A stretch of DNA of 64,000 nt, from contig NZ_CAJUCP010000004.1 of NCBI RefSeq assembly GCF_910585425.1, positions 53,196-117,195 on the forward strand, in the 5' to 3' direction. A model generated the notes under the pieces. The model was not told where the DNA came from, searched no databases, and was given only the letters and a program-made list of their open reading frames with translations. The DNA is from an uncultured Acetatifactor sp. Its GTDB lineage: Bacteria; Bacillota; Clostridia; Lachnospirales; Lachnospiraceae. A program made the position numbers and the translations under genes. How positions within the stretch are numbered: the stretch's first letter is position 1; every line of letters starts with the position of its first letter. This document shows, one piece after another, positions 7,113-15,218 of the stretch.

Positions 7113-8501
7113 GTGCTTGTAAACGAGAATCTGGTACAGGATATCGTACAGGAAGTGGTGGCAAAGATGCAGATCGCGGAATCCGCAGGCGGAAAGCACG
7201 GCATCTTTACCGACATGAACGAAGCCATTACAGCCGCAAAAGCTTCGCAGAAACAAATCCGCAGGATGTCCCTGGATCAGAGAGAACAGATTATCAGCAA
7301 TATCCGCAGAAAGACCCATGAGAATGCGGAAATCATTGCCCGGATGGGGGTCAACGAGACAGGAATGGGCAATGTGGGGCATAAGATATTAAAGCACAAG
7401 CTGGTGGCGGACAAGACCCCCGGCACCGAAGACCTGAAGACCACAGCCTGGTCCGGCGACAGAGGGCTGACCCTGATTGAGATGGGGCCCTTCGGGGTCA
7501 TCGGCGCAATCACGCCCTGCACCAATCCCAGCGAGACCGTCATCTGCAATTCCATCGGCATGCTGGCGGCTGGCAACACGGTGGTGTTCAACCCCCACCC
7601 TCAGGCCGTGAAGACCACCATCTTCGCCATCAACATGATCAACGAAGCCTCCCTGGAAGCCGGAGGCCCTGACAATGTAGCCTGTACCGTGGAACAGCCC
7701 ACTCTGGAGACCAGCAATATCATGATGAAGCACAAGGATATCCCTCTCATCGTAGCCACCGGCGGCCCGGGTGTGGTGACGGCAGTGCTGTCTTCCGGAA
7801 AGCGGGGCATAGGCGCAGGAGCCGGGAATCCCCCCGCAGTGGTGGACGAGACCGCGGATGTCAGAAAGGCCGCCGAGGATATCGTCAACGGCTGCACCTT
7901 TGACAACAATCTCCCCTGCATCGCGGAGAAGGAGATCGTGGCCGTGGACACAATCGCGGATGAGCTGATGCACTACATGATTTCCGAGCAGGGCTGCTAC
8001 CTGATTTCCAGGGAGGAACAGGACAGGCTCACCGCCACAGTGCTCACCCCCAAGGGGCTGAACCGCAATTGTGTGGGTCGTGACGCGAAGACACTGTTGG
8101 GCATGATCGGCGTCACCGTTCCCGACAATATCCGCTGCATCGTCTTCGAGGGCGAAAAGGAGCATCCTCTGATTGCGGAGGAGCTGATGATGCCGATTTT
8201 AGGCATGGTCAGGGCAAAGGATATCGATGACGCCATCGAAAAGGCTGTGTGGCTGGAGCACGGCAACCGCCATTCCGCCCACATCCACTCCAAGAACATT
8301 GACAATATCACAAAGTACGCAAGAGAGATCGACACGGCCATCCTGGTGAAGAACGCCCCTTCCTACGCGGCGCTGGGCTTCGGCGGCGAAGGGTACTGCA
8401 CCTTCACCATCGCCAGCCGCACCGGCGAGGGCCTGACCAGCACCAAGTCCTTCACCAAGAGCAGGCGCTGCGTCATGTCCGACAGCCTCTGCATCCGTTA
8501 A
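7113..8501 (+). CDS. pduP: CoA-acylating aldehyde dehydrogenase (PduP-like), BMC-targeted
   Basis: A 462-residue enzyme that oxidises an aldehyde (here probably lactaldehyde) to the acyl-CoA with NAD+. The catalytic Cys is in NNLPCIAEKEI; cofactor-binding features include FGVIGAITPCTNPSETVICNSI and ATGGPGVVTAVLSSGKRGIGAGAGNPP. The N-terminus NENLVQDIVQEVVAKMQ is an encapsulation-type amphipathic helix. The GTG at 7113 with GGAGGTAAT at 7101-7109 is the start; a longer open frame upstream only translates the tandem repeat. PduL downstream would convert its product to acyl-phosphate. Confidence 0.9.
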   Translation: MLVNENLVQDIVQEVVAKMQIAESAGGKHGIFTDMNEAITAAKASQKQIRRMSLDQREQIISNIRRKTHENAEIIARMGVNETGMGNVGHKILKHKLVADKTPGTEDLKTTAWSGDRGLTLIEMGPFGVIGAITPCTNPSETVICNSIGMLAAGNTVVFNPHPQAVKTTIFAINMINEASLEAGGPDNVACTVEQPTLETSNIMMKHKDIPLIVATGGPGVVTAVLSSGKRGIGAGAGNPPAVVDETADVRKAAEDIVNGCTFDNNLPCIAEKEIVAVDTIADELMHYMISEQGCYLISREEQDRLTATVLTPKGLNRNCVGRDAKTLLGMIGVTVPDNIRCIVFEGEKEHPLIAEELMMPILGMVRAKDIDDAIEKAVWLEHGNRHSAHIHSKNIDNITKYAREIDTAILVKNAPSYAALGFGGEGYCTFTIASRTGEGLTSTKSFTKSRRCVMSDSLCIR

Positions 8502-8503
8502 AA

Positions 8504-8760
8504 ACAGCATGTGCCAGGACAGTACCCAGAACGATTGCTGGCCGCATTAATGGACAGAAACCGTTCTGCCATGCTTGGTACTGTCTAGGCACAGATTGCT
8601 TGAAATCGTTCTGCCATGCCTGGTACTGTCTAGGCACATGCGGAACTGGAATAGAACAGCATGTGCCAGGACAGTGCCCAGAACGATTGCTGGCCGCATT
8701 AATGGACAGAAATCGTTCTGCCATGCCCGGTACTGTCTAGGCACATGCGGAACTGGAATA
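8504..8760. repeat. Structured repeat, 107-bp unit with internal 45-bp duplication
   Basis: Units begin at 8504 and 8656 (152 apart, because a 45-base piece containing TTCTGCCATGC is duplicated at 8564 and 8609). Hairpin A at 8622-8678 has arms GGTACTGTCTAGGCACATGC and GCATGTGCCAGGACAG with loop GGAACTGGAATA. Hairpin B pairs CAGAACGATT with AATCGTTCTG (about 8678-8720), its core lying inverted relative to the 6888 copies. It lies between the aldehyde and alcohol dehydrogenase genes. Confidence 0.85.
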
Positions 8761-8773
8761 GAAAGGAGAAAAA

Positions 8774-9985
8774 ATGGCAGATACAGCACAGATAGAAGAG
8801 ATAGTGAAACAAGTGCTGGCAAGCATGTCCGGCGGTGTGGCAAGCGCAGCCGGCGGGACAGGAAGCCAGACAGGCGGCGCAATCCCTAAGACCGCCCATG
8901 TGGCCATGCTGACGAGCCTGGAGCATTTCGACGTAAAGGAATTCCCCATGCCTGAGGTGGGTGACGACGACATCCTGGTAAAGGTAGAGGGCTGCGGCGT
9001 CTGCGGTACGGACGCCCATGAATTCAAGAGAGACCCCTTCAGCCTGATCCCTGTGGCGCTTGGCCACGAAGGCACCGGCGAAATCGTGAAGATGGGGAAA
9101 AACGTAAAGAAAGACAGCGCAGGCAAGGATTTGAAGCTGGGCGACAAGGTAGTCACCTGCATGATCTTCAAGGACAACCCGGACATCACCATGTTCGACC
9201 TGAACAAGCAGAACGTGGGCGGTGCTGACGTGTACGGGCTTCTGCCTGACGACGATATCCACCTGAATGGCTGGTTTTCAGACTACATCCTGATCCGCAA
9301 GGGCTCCACCGTGTTCAACGTCAGCGACCTTGACCTGTATTCCAGAGTCCTCATTGAGCCCTGCGCGGTGCTGATCCACGCGGTGGAGCGGGCCAAGAGC
9401 ACCGGAATCCTGCGGTTCAACAGCAGAGTGGTGGTACAGGGCTGCGGCCCCATCGGCCTGATCTGCATCGCCATCCTGCGCACCATGGGCATCAACAAGA
9501 TTGTGGCCGTGGACGGGGAGCAGAAGCGCCTGGACTTCGCCAAAGAGCTGGGAGCCTCCGACTCCGTGAACTTCAAGGAACATAAAGGCATCGAGGCGCT
9601 GGCAGGAGCTGTGGCCGAGAAGTGCGACGGGCATCTGGCGGATTTTGCGTTCCAGTGCACCGGATCCCCCGCGGGACATTCCAACATCTATAAGTTCATC
9701 CGCAACGGCGGCGGGCTTTGCGAGCTGGGATTCTTCATCAACGGCGGGGATGCCACGATCAACCCCCACTTCGACATCTGCTCCAAGGAGATTACTACCG
9801 TGGGCAGCTGGGTGTACACTCTACGGGACTACGCCACTACCTTCGACTTCCTAAAGAGCGCGAAGAAGCTGGGACTTCCCATGGATAAGCTGATTACCCA
9901 TACCTACCCGCTGGAGGAGATCAATGAGGCGCTGAAGACTAATCTGGCCATGACAGGGCTGAAGATTGCCATCATCAATCAGTAG
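8774..9985 (+). CDS. Zinc-type alcohol dehydrogenase, BMC-targeted
   Basis: A 403-residue medium-chain dehydrogenase/reductase. It carries an N-terminal encapsulation-like helix (IEEIVKQVLASM) and a short Gly/Ala linker, then the GroES-like domain with GCGVCGTDAHEF and GHEGTGEI (catalytic zinc ligands) and a Rossmann domain VVVQGCGPIGLICIAILRTMG with acidic AVDGEQKR. The four-Cys structural zinc loop is not evident. In this operon it probably reduces lactaldehyde to 1,2-propanediol to regenerate NAD+ for the aldehyde dehydrogenase. The ATG at 8774 follows AAAGGAG. Confidence 0.85.
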   Translation: MADTAQIEEIVKQVLASMSGGVASAAGGTGSQTGGAIPKTAHVAMLTSLEHFDVKEFPMPEVGDDDILVKVEGCGVCGTDAHEFKRDPFSLIPVALGHEGTGEIVKMGKNVKKDSAGKDLKLGDKVVTCMIFKDNPDITMFDLNKQNVGGADVYGLLPDDDIHLNGWFSDYILIRKGSTVFNVSDLDLYSRVLIEPCAVLIHAVERAKSTGILRFNSRVVVQGCGPIGLICIAILRTMGINKIVAVDGEQKRLDFAKELGASDSVNFKEHKGIEALAGAVAEKCDGHLADFAFQCTGSPAGHSNIYKFIRNGGGLCELGFFINGGDATINPHFDICSKEITTVGSWVYTLRDYATTFDFLKSAKKLGLPMDKLITHTYPLEEINEALKTNLAMTGLKIAIINQ

Positions 9986-10095
9986 GGCCGGGATCCGGAG
10001 CCGACAGGACAGAGACGAGATGGAGACGAAACCGATTGCCGGCAGGCTGAAAAGGAAAGCAGGCTGTGGGGCATGCGGGGAAGCGAGGAAAGTAA

Positions 10096-10446
10096 ATGGA
10101 AGAAAAGATTTCCATGGAAGACAGAGACTCCGCGGAAGAAGCGGTGGGATTGCTGGAGGTGTTCGGCCTTGTCTGCGCCTTCATGGCGGCTGACGCAGGC
10201 TGCAAGGCGGCGGATGTGAGGCTTGAGGTCTTTGACAAAAATAAACCTGCAAACGCGGACGCGCTGCCGGTGCCTCTGCTGGTGACGGTGAAGTTCCGGG
10301 GGAGCGTCGCTGCCGTGGAAGCTGCCATGGAGGCGGGCGAGGCGGTGGCCAAGTCCCTCACCGGGGTGGTGCAGCGCCACATCATTCCCAGGCCCACCGG
10401 GGACACGGGAAAGATGCTGAAGATTAGCGCGTTCGACAAGAATTAA
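10096..10446 (+). CDS. Divergent single-domain BMC shell protein
   Basis: A 116-residue BMC-domain protein. The fold signature is visible: AVGLLEVFGLVCAFMAADAGCKAADVRL, VTVKFRGSVAAVEAAMEAGEAVA and HIIPRP. It has about 15 extra N-terminal residues, and the short pore loop normally reading KIGSG is replaced by a longer KNKPANADALPVPLL. It would therefore form a hexamer with an altered or occluded central pore. Preceded by GAGGAAAG; 110 bases after the alcohol dehydrogenase. Confidence 0.8.
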   Translation: MEEKISMEDRDSAEEAVGLLEVFGLVCAFMAADAGCKAADVRLEVFDKNKPANADALPVPLLVTVKFRGSVAAVEAAMEAGEAVAKSLTGVVQRHIIPRPTGDTGKMLKISAFDKN

Positions 10447-10624
10447 GGGCTAACCGTTTCCGGCAAAGGCCGGGCGGCAGCGGCGAAGAGACCGCGGCTG
10501 GCATCTGCCCATCAAGCGCACTGCGAAATGGGTAAAACGGTAAAATATTGAAAAATAAACGGAATTTCGGACTTTCGGGCCGGAAAGAAGCCCGCGGATC
10601 CGGGTAGAATGAAAGGAGAGCATT

Positions 10625-10900
10625 ATGGCACAGGAAGCATTGGGAATGGTAGAAACGAGAGGTCTGACAGCGGCGATCGAGGCGGCCGACGCGATGACCA
10701 AGTCTGCGGAGGTATCTCTGGTAGGCACCGAGAAAATCGGTTCCGGCCTGGTGACCGTCATGGTGCGCGGCGACGTAGGCGCTGTGAAGGCATCCGTGGA
10801 GAGCGGCTCTGCGGCAGCCAGTAGGCTGGGCGAGCTGGTGGCTGCACATGTCATCCCCAGGCCCCACAGCGACGTGGAGAAGATTCTGCCGAAGATTTAA
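10625..10900 (+). CDS. BMC-H hexameric shell protein (PduA/EutM-like)
   Basis: A 91-residue canonical shell protein: EALGMVETRGLTAAIEAAD, pore loop EKIGSGL with Ser40, VTVMVRGDVGAVKASVESG and HVIPRPH. It tiles the facets of the microcompartment and its small pore would admit substrates such as aldehydes' precursors. It differs from the protein at 11544-11822 at only about 15 positions, indicating a duplication within the operon. The start follows AAAGGAG. Confidence 0.95.
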   Translation: MAQEALGMVETRGLTAAIEAADAMTKSAEVSLVGTEKIGSGLVTVMVRGDVGAVKASVESGSAAASRLGELVAAHVIPRPHSDVEKILPKI

Positions 10901-10987
10901 GGGGAGGCTCCGGCTGCAGGGGCGAATCTGCGCTGCCGAAGCGCCCGGGAACATATGACAGATACAGGTAAGCAAAGGAGCCGGCAA

Positions 10988-11359
10988 ATGAGCAGTACAT
11001 CATTGGGCTTTATCGAGATTACGGGGGTGGTCGCCGCCATTGACGCCTTGGACATCATGTGCAAGACGTCCGGCGTGGAGCTGGCCACCTGGGAGAGGAA
11101 GCTGGGCGGGAGGCTGGTCACCATCATCGTGAGAGGCGATGTGGCGTCCGTCACCGAGGCGGTGGAGGCTGCCGCGGCCAAGGCGATCAAGAAGCCCGTG
11201 GCCAGCGGCGTCATCGCCAATCCCCACGAAGAGATCGTCAGACTCGTGAACCTGAGCGCAAGCCGGTTCATGGCCGGGGAAGGGCATTCCCCGGAAGAGG
11301 GGGACTCCCCGGAAGCGCATTCCGGCGCGCTGGACGCGAGGACGATTCAGGAAGTATAA
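10988..11359 (+). CDS. BMC shell protein with C-terminal extension
   Basis: A 123-residue shell protein. The BMC domain (SLGFIEITGVVAAIDALDIMCKTS, VTIIVRGDVASVTEAVEAA, ANPHEEI) occupies residues 1-90; the pore loop reads RKLGGRL rather than KIGSGL, making the pore more basic. A tail of about 30 residues rich in Glu, Ser and Ala (EGHSPEEGDSPEAHSG) follows. PduK/EutK-type shell proteins also have extensions, but no zinc-finger or helix-turn-helix is seen here. Start ATG 10988 has AGGAG seven bases upstream; 10955 is an alternative. Confidence 0.85.
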   Translation: MSSTSLGFIEITGVVAAIDALDIMCKTSGVELATWERKLGGRLVTIIVRGDVASVTEAVEAAAAKAIKKPVASGVIANPHEEIVRLVNLSASRFMAGEGHSPEEGDSPEAHSGALDARTIQEV

Positions 11360-11371
11360 AAAGCGGCTGAC

Positions 11372-11450
11372 CGGAGAGGAGCCGCGGAACTGGAAACATC
11401 GACGGCCCGAGAAAAGGGTGGTTACGGAACTGGAAACAGTGACCACCAGA
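11372..11450. repeat. Degenerate hairpins with the GGAACTGGAA loop
   Basis: At 11417-11447 arms GGTGGTTAC and GTGACCACC enclose GGAACTGGAAACA, the same loop as hairpin A of the long repeats. A shorter version (GCCG/CGGC) surrounds the same loop at about 11381-11406. These appear to be reduced members of the repeat family, between two shell-protein genes. Confidence 0.6.
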
Positions 11451-11497
11451 ACAGTGCACAGGGAAATGGGCACAGGGCTGGCGGTTACGGAACCGGT

Positions 11498-11523
11498 ACA
11501 ATAGAAAGCAGGCTTTCTATTGT
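11498..11523. repeat. ACAATAGAAAGC inverted-repeat hairpin
   Basis: Perfect 12-base arms ACAATAGAAAGC/GCTTTCTATTGT with a two-base loop, about 20 bases before the next start codon. Related copies are at 14509-14534 and 62565-62586, and a half copy near 5310. It may be a regulatory hairpin or a small dispersed repeat. Confidence 0.7.
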
Positions 11524-11543
11524 CATGAATAGGAGGAAGAGAA

Positions 11544-11822
11544 ATGGCACAGGAAGCATTAGGAATGGTGGAGACAAGAGGTCTGGTAGCTGCGATTGAG
11601 GCGGCTGACGCAATGTGCAAGGCGGCCAACGTAAGCCTGGTAGGCACCGAGAAGATCGGTTCCGGCCTGGTGACCGTCATGGTGCGCGGCGATGTAGGAG
11701 CCGTGAAGTCGTCTGTAGAGGCCGGCGCATCCAGCGCATCCAAGCTGGGCGAGCTGGTGGCCACCCACGTCATCCCCAGGCCCCACACCGATGTTGAGAT
11801 GATCCTCCCCAAGACGAAATAA
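11544..11822 (+). CDS. BMC-H hexameric shell protein (PduA/EutM-like), second copy
   Basis: A 92-residue paralogue of the 10625-10900 gene with the same pore loop EKIGSGL and VRGDVGAVKSSVEAG. Differences cluster in helix 1 (VAAIEAADAMCKAANV) and at the C-terminus (HTDVEMILPKTK). Expression of two near-identical facet proteins is common in BMC operons. AGGAGGAAGAG precedes the ATG, and the ACAATAG hairpin ends 20 bases upstream. Confidence 0.95.
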   Translation: MAQEALGMVETRGLVAAIEAADAMCKAANVSLVGTEKIGSGLVTVMVRGDVGAVKSSVEAGASSASKLGELVATHVIPRPHTDVEMILPKTK

Positions 11823-11900
11823 GCATGCCCCCCAATGGGGGTGGATGCCGTTTCAGCAGGAGGGGATTGATGGCTCTTCCTGCGGATATTGGAGGAGAAT

Positions 11901-12545
11901 ATGGAACAACAGACTGTTGAAATGATTACACAGATGGTGCTGCAGACCATACGCGGGATGGAGGAGAGGAAAGGCGGCTACCAGGTGCCGGTGGGCGTGT
12001 CCGCGAGGCATATCCACCTGACCCAGGAGCATGTGGAGGCCCTCTTCGGCCAGGGCTGCCACCTCACGAAGAAGAAAGACCTCATGGGCGGCCAGTACGC
12101 CTGCAACGAGACGGTCACCGTGGTGGGGCTCAAGCTGCGGGCCATCGAGAACGTAAGGGTCTTAGGCCCTGTCAGGAAGGCCTCCCAGCTGGAGATATCC
12201 GCTACGGATGCCATGAAGCTGGGCGTGGCCGCCCCCATCCGGGAATCCGGCAACATAGCCGGAAGCGCCCCCATAGCAGTGGTGGGCCCCAGGGGCGTCG
12301 TCTACCTGGACGAGGGCTGCATCATCGCCATGCGCCACATCCATATGTCGCCGTCAGACGCGGCTGCGGCGGGCGTGGCGGACGGCGATATCGTGTCCGT
12401 GAAGGCGGACAACGAGCGGGGCACCGTGTTCAACCAGGTGAAGATCCGGGTGGACGAGAGCTTCACCCTGGAGATGCACATCGACACGGACGAAGCCAAT
12501 GCCAGCAGGATCAAGACCGGCGACAAGGTGACGATCGTCAGGTAA
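11901..12545 (+). CDS. pduL: Phosphate acyltransferase PduL, BMC-targeted
   Basis: A 214-residue PduL-type phosphotransacylase that turns acyl-CoA (here probably lactyl-CoA) into acyl-phosphate and recycles CoA. The zinc-binding segments GVSARHIHLTQEHVEALFG (residues about 33-51) and MRHIHMSPSDAAAAGV are both present. The N-terminal VEMITQMVLQTIRGM is an encapsulation-type helix. The ATG at 11901 is closely preceded by GGAGGAGA. With the aldehyde dehydrogenase it forms the oxidative branch; an acetate-type kinase is not in the operon. Confidence 0.92.
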   Translation: MEQQTVEMITQMVLQTIRGMEERKGGYQVPVGVSARHIHLTQEHVEALFGQGCHLTKKKDLMGGQYACNETVTVVGLKLRAIENVRVLGPVRKASQLEISATDAMKLGVAAPIRESGNIAGSAPIAVVGPRGVVYLDEGCIIAMRHIHMSPSDAAAAGVADGDIVSVKADNERGTVFNQVKIRVDESFTLEMHIDTDEANASRIKTGDKVTIVR

Positions 12546-12821
12546 TTTGGCAAAGACAAAGGGTTTTCGCTGCTGTCATAAGGTGCCGGATGCCCTCCTG
12601 GATTCTTCGGGAGGGATATCATAAAAGGCTTGACGGAATTTGGACTTCCGAAATACGCTCGGCCGGATACATATGCTTTTGGGCATGCCGGCAGGATGCG
12701 CCGGAAGTTTTGACAGCGTGGCAGCAGCATTTTTGGCGGAGGGGACGGCAGGGCGGCTATCGCCTTGCCCTCCCCATCCGTCTTACCATCCAGGCGGATG
12801 GCAAGGTAAGGAGAGTGTGGG

Positions 12822-13067
12822 ATGGTCGTAGGCAAAGTGATAGGGAGCATCGTCTCCACCCGAAAGAGCGAGAACCTGGTAGGGAATAAGTTCATGATCA
12901 TCGAGCCGCTTCAGGAGATGGCCTCCGGGGCCGCCCGGTTCGTGGCAATCGACAATATCGGGGCCGGCATCGGCGAGACAGTGCTGGTGGCCACCGGAAG
13001 CGCTGCCCGTGTAGGCATGGAGAACGCGCCTGTGGATGCGGCGATCGTGGGCATCGTGGACGAATAG
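12822..13067 (+). CDS. eutN: EutN/CcmL-type BMC vertex protein (BMC-P)
   Basis: An 81-residue pentamer-forming protein that caps shell vertices: VVGKVIGSIVSTRKSENLVGNKFMIIEPL, FVAIDNIGAGIGETVLVATGSAAR and DAAIVGIVDE all match the family. The 276 bases upstream (12546-12821) hold no gene, only short hairpins such as CCCTCC...GGAGGG near 12591-12614. Confidence 0.93.
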   Translation: MVVGKVIGSIVSTRKSENLVGNKFMIIEPLQEMASGAARFVAIDNIGAGIGETVLVATGSAARVGMENAPVDAAIVGIVDE

Positions 13068-13145
13068 GGGCGGGGGATACAGCGCGTGGCGCACAGGACT
13101 ACAAGCATGGAGGAAGAGACATTCCATAGAAGAGAGAGGCGTTTC

Positions 13146-14489
13146 ATGGAAATGCAGGCTTTGAAACAGGTTTTGCAGGAGAACGGAATCGTCGGCGCAG
13201 GGGGCGCGGGCTTTCCCACCTATGCAAAGCTGGATCCGCGGGCGGAAGTCATATTGATGAACTGCGCCGAATGCGAGCCGCTTTTAAAGCTCCACAGACA
13301 GCTCATGGAGCAGCAGGCGGAAGCGATCCTGAGGATCTTTGACGGCATAGCCCGGACTGTGGGGGCGAAGGAGGCCGTCATCGGCATTAAGAGAGAATAC
13401 AAGGCCGCCGTAAAGGCGATTGAGACATACATAGACGCATATCCGGATATGCGCATACAGCTTTTGGACAGCGCCTATCCCATGGGGGACGAGGTGGTGC
13501 TCATCTATGAGGCCACAGGGCGCGTGATCCGGCCCGGGGGGCTTCCCATCGAGGAAGGTGTAGCTGTCTTCAATGTGGAGACTGTGTACAATGTATACCG
13601 GGCCCTGGAGCGCCGGACCCCGGTGATCGACAAGCTGGTCAGCGTGGTGGGCGAGGTGGAGCATCCCATTACCCTGCGGGTGCCTATAGGGGCATCCATC
13701 GGGGATGTGGCGGCTTACGCAGGGGGGATCAAAGCAAAGGAGCCCGCCTATCTGGTGGGCGGGCCCATGATGGGGAATCTGGCCACAGAGCATGATGTGG
13801 TGACGAAGACCACCAATGCGATCATCGTGCTGGACAAGGGCCACGCCCTGATACAGCGCAAGAACAGGAACGCGGCCATCGATCTGAAGAGGGCGGCTTC
13901 CTCCTGCTGTCAGTGCGAGACCTGTACCAGCCTCTGCCCGCGCCATGCCCTGGGGCATCCCATCGAGCCCCATAAATTCATGCGCAGCGCGGCGAACAAG
14001 GACTTCCAGGACACCAATGTGTTCCTGAACACGTTTTTCTGCAGCTCCTGCGGGCTGTGCGAGAACTTTTCCTGCCCCCAGGGCCTTTCGCCCAGGAGCC
14101 TGATCGCGGACTACAAGCTGGGCCTGCGCAAAGCCGGGGTCAAGCCCCCCGCCAATGTGGAGCCCGCCCCGGTGAAGGAGAGCCGGGAATACCGGAAGGC
14201 TCCGGAGGAGAGGCTGGAGGCCAGGCTGGGCCTGTCCAGGTACAATGTGGACGCGCCCCTGCAGCCGGAGGATTTCTGGAGGAAGGAGCAGCGGATCCAT
14301 AAGGTGAAGATCCTGCTCAGCCAGCACATCGGCGCTCCCGCAGTCCCCACAGTGGAAAAGGGCGCGCAGGTAAAGTGCGGCCAGTGCATCGCGAATCCCG
14401 CCCAGGGGCTGAGCGTAGGGATCCATGCCTCCGTGGACGGCAGGGTGCAGGAGGTCACGGAGAGATATATCGTGATAGTGTGTCAGTAA
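13146..14489 (+). CDS. pduS: PduS/RnfC-like flavo-iron-sulfur protein
   Basis: A 447-residue redox protein. It opens with IVGAGGAGFPTYAKL (FMN/NADH-binding glycine motif of RnfC/PduS), has an SLBB domain around residues 165-215 (VVGEVEHPITLRVPIGASIGDVAAYAG), and two 4Fe-4S sites, CCQCETCTSLCP and CSSCGLCENFSCP. Family members pass electrons between NAD(H) and a shell-bound or cofactor acceptor. As there is no B12 enzyme here, its partner is more likely the Fe-S shell protein downstream (14558). Start ATG 13146 chosen; 13152 is possible. Confidence 0.88.
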   Translation: MEMQALKQVLQENGIVGAGGAGFPTYAKLDPRAEVILMNCAECEPLLKLHRQLMEQQAEAILRIFDGIARTVGAKEAVIGIKREYKAAVKAIETYIDAYPDMRIQLLDSAYPMGDEVVLIYEATGRVIRPGGLPIEEGVAVFNVETVYNVYRALERRTPVIDKLVSVVGEVEHPITLRVPIGASIGDVAAYAGGIKAKEPAYLVGGPMMGNLATEHDVVTKTTNAIIVLDKGHALIQRKNRNAAIDLKRAASSCCQCETCTSLCPRHALGHPIEPHKFMRSAANKDFQDTNVFLNTFFCSSCGLCENFSCPQGLSPRSLIADYKLGLRKAGVKPPANVEPAPVKESREYRKAPEERLEARLGLSRYNVDAPLQPEDFWRKEQRIHKVKILLSQHIGAPAVPTVEKGAQVKCGQCIANPAQGLSVGIHASVDGRVQEVTERYIVIVCQ

Positions 14490-14508
14490 AGAGGGATGTA
14501 GAACCGGT

Positions 14509-14534
14509 ACAATAGATAGCAGGTTTTCTATTGT
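14509..14534. repeat. ACAATAGATAGC inverted-repeat hairpin
   Basis: Same element as at 11498: ACAATAGATAGC and GGTTTTCTATTGT arms, preceded by GAACCGG as at 11498. It lies 24 bases before the start of the last operon gene. Confidence 0.6.
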
Positions 14535-14557
14535 CGTAAATTAGGAGGGAATGCCTT

Positions 14558-15106
14558 ATGGGTAGGGCTTTGGGAATGATAGAATTCAAGACGGTCTCCA
14601 CAGGCGTGACAGCCGCGGACGCCATGGTGAAGACGGCTGCCGTGGAGCTGGTGGAGGCCCAGACCGTATGTCCCGGCAAATATATCGCCCTGATTACAGG
14701 GGACCTGAGCGCGGTGGACGCGGCGGTGGACACGGCGAAGGTGCGGTACGGGGAGCAGCTGATCGACAGCTTCGTGCTGGGCAATCCCCACGAGGGCATC
14801 TTCCCGGCAATCTACGGCACTACCCACATCGAGCATATCAGCTCCCTGGGAATCCTGGAGACCTTCGATGCCGCGGCCATCATCGTGGCGGCGGATGTGG
14901 CGGCCAAGACCTCCGAGGTGGAGCTGATAGAGCTGCGCATCGCAAAGGGCATGTGCGGCAAGTCCTACGTGTTCCTCTGCGGGGAGGTGTCCGCCGTGGA
15001 AGCAGCCATCTCCAAGGCCAAGGCCACCGTGGCCGAGACAGGCATGTACCTGGACTCCGCGGTCATCGCCCATCCTGACCCGCAGATCTGCAAGTCGATT
15101 CTGTAG
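14558..15106 (+). CDS. pduT: PduT-like tandem BMC shell protein (BMC-T) with predicted pore Fe-S site
   Basis: A 182-residue protein with two BMC domains (residues 1-90: GRALGMIEFKTVSTGVTAADAM; 91-182: SLGILETFDAAAIIVAADVA). Cys38 in QTVCPGKY aligns with the Cys of PduT that holds a 4Fe-4S cluster at the trimer pore, so electron transfer across the shell is likely, with the PduS-like protein as partner. It is the last gene; a strong terminator follows. Confidence 0.9.
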   Translation: MGRALGMIEFKTVSTGVTAADAMVKTAAVELVEAQTVCPGKYIALITGDLSAVDAAVDTAKVRYGEQLIDSFVLGNPHEGIFPAIYGTTHIEHISSLGILETFDAAAIIVAADVAAKTSEVELIELRIAKGMCGKSYVFLCGEVSAVEAAISKAKATVAETGMYLDSAVIAHPDPQICKSIL

Positions 15107-15170
15107 AGGGGATTTATAATTGTCTGGAAAACTCCGGGACTGCTGTCGGAGATTCTGCCGCAAGACCCGG

Positions 15171-15209
15171 AAAAGCGCACGGTTTACGTCATGTACCGTG
15201 CGCTTTTTG
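15171..15209. terminator. Intrinsic terminator closing the BMC operon
   Basis: AAAAGCGCACGGT and ACCGTGCGCTTTTT arms with an 11-base loop. The symmetric A and T runs make it usable from both sides, so it may also end the hicB transcript from the minus strand. Confidence 0.85.
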
Positions 15210-15218
15210 ATTGCTGTA

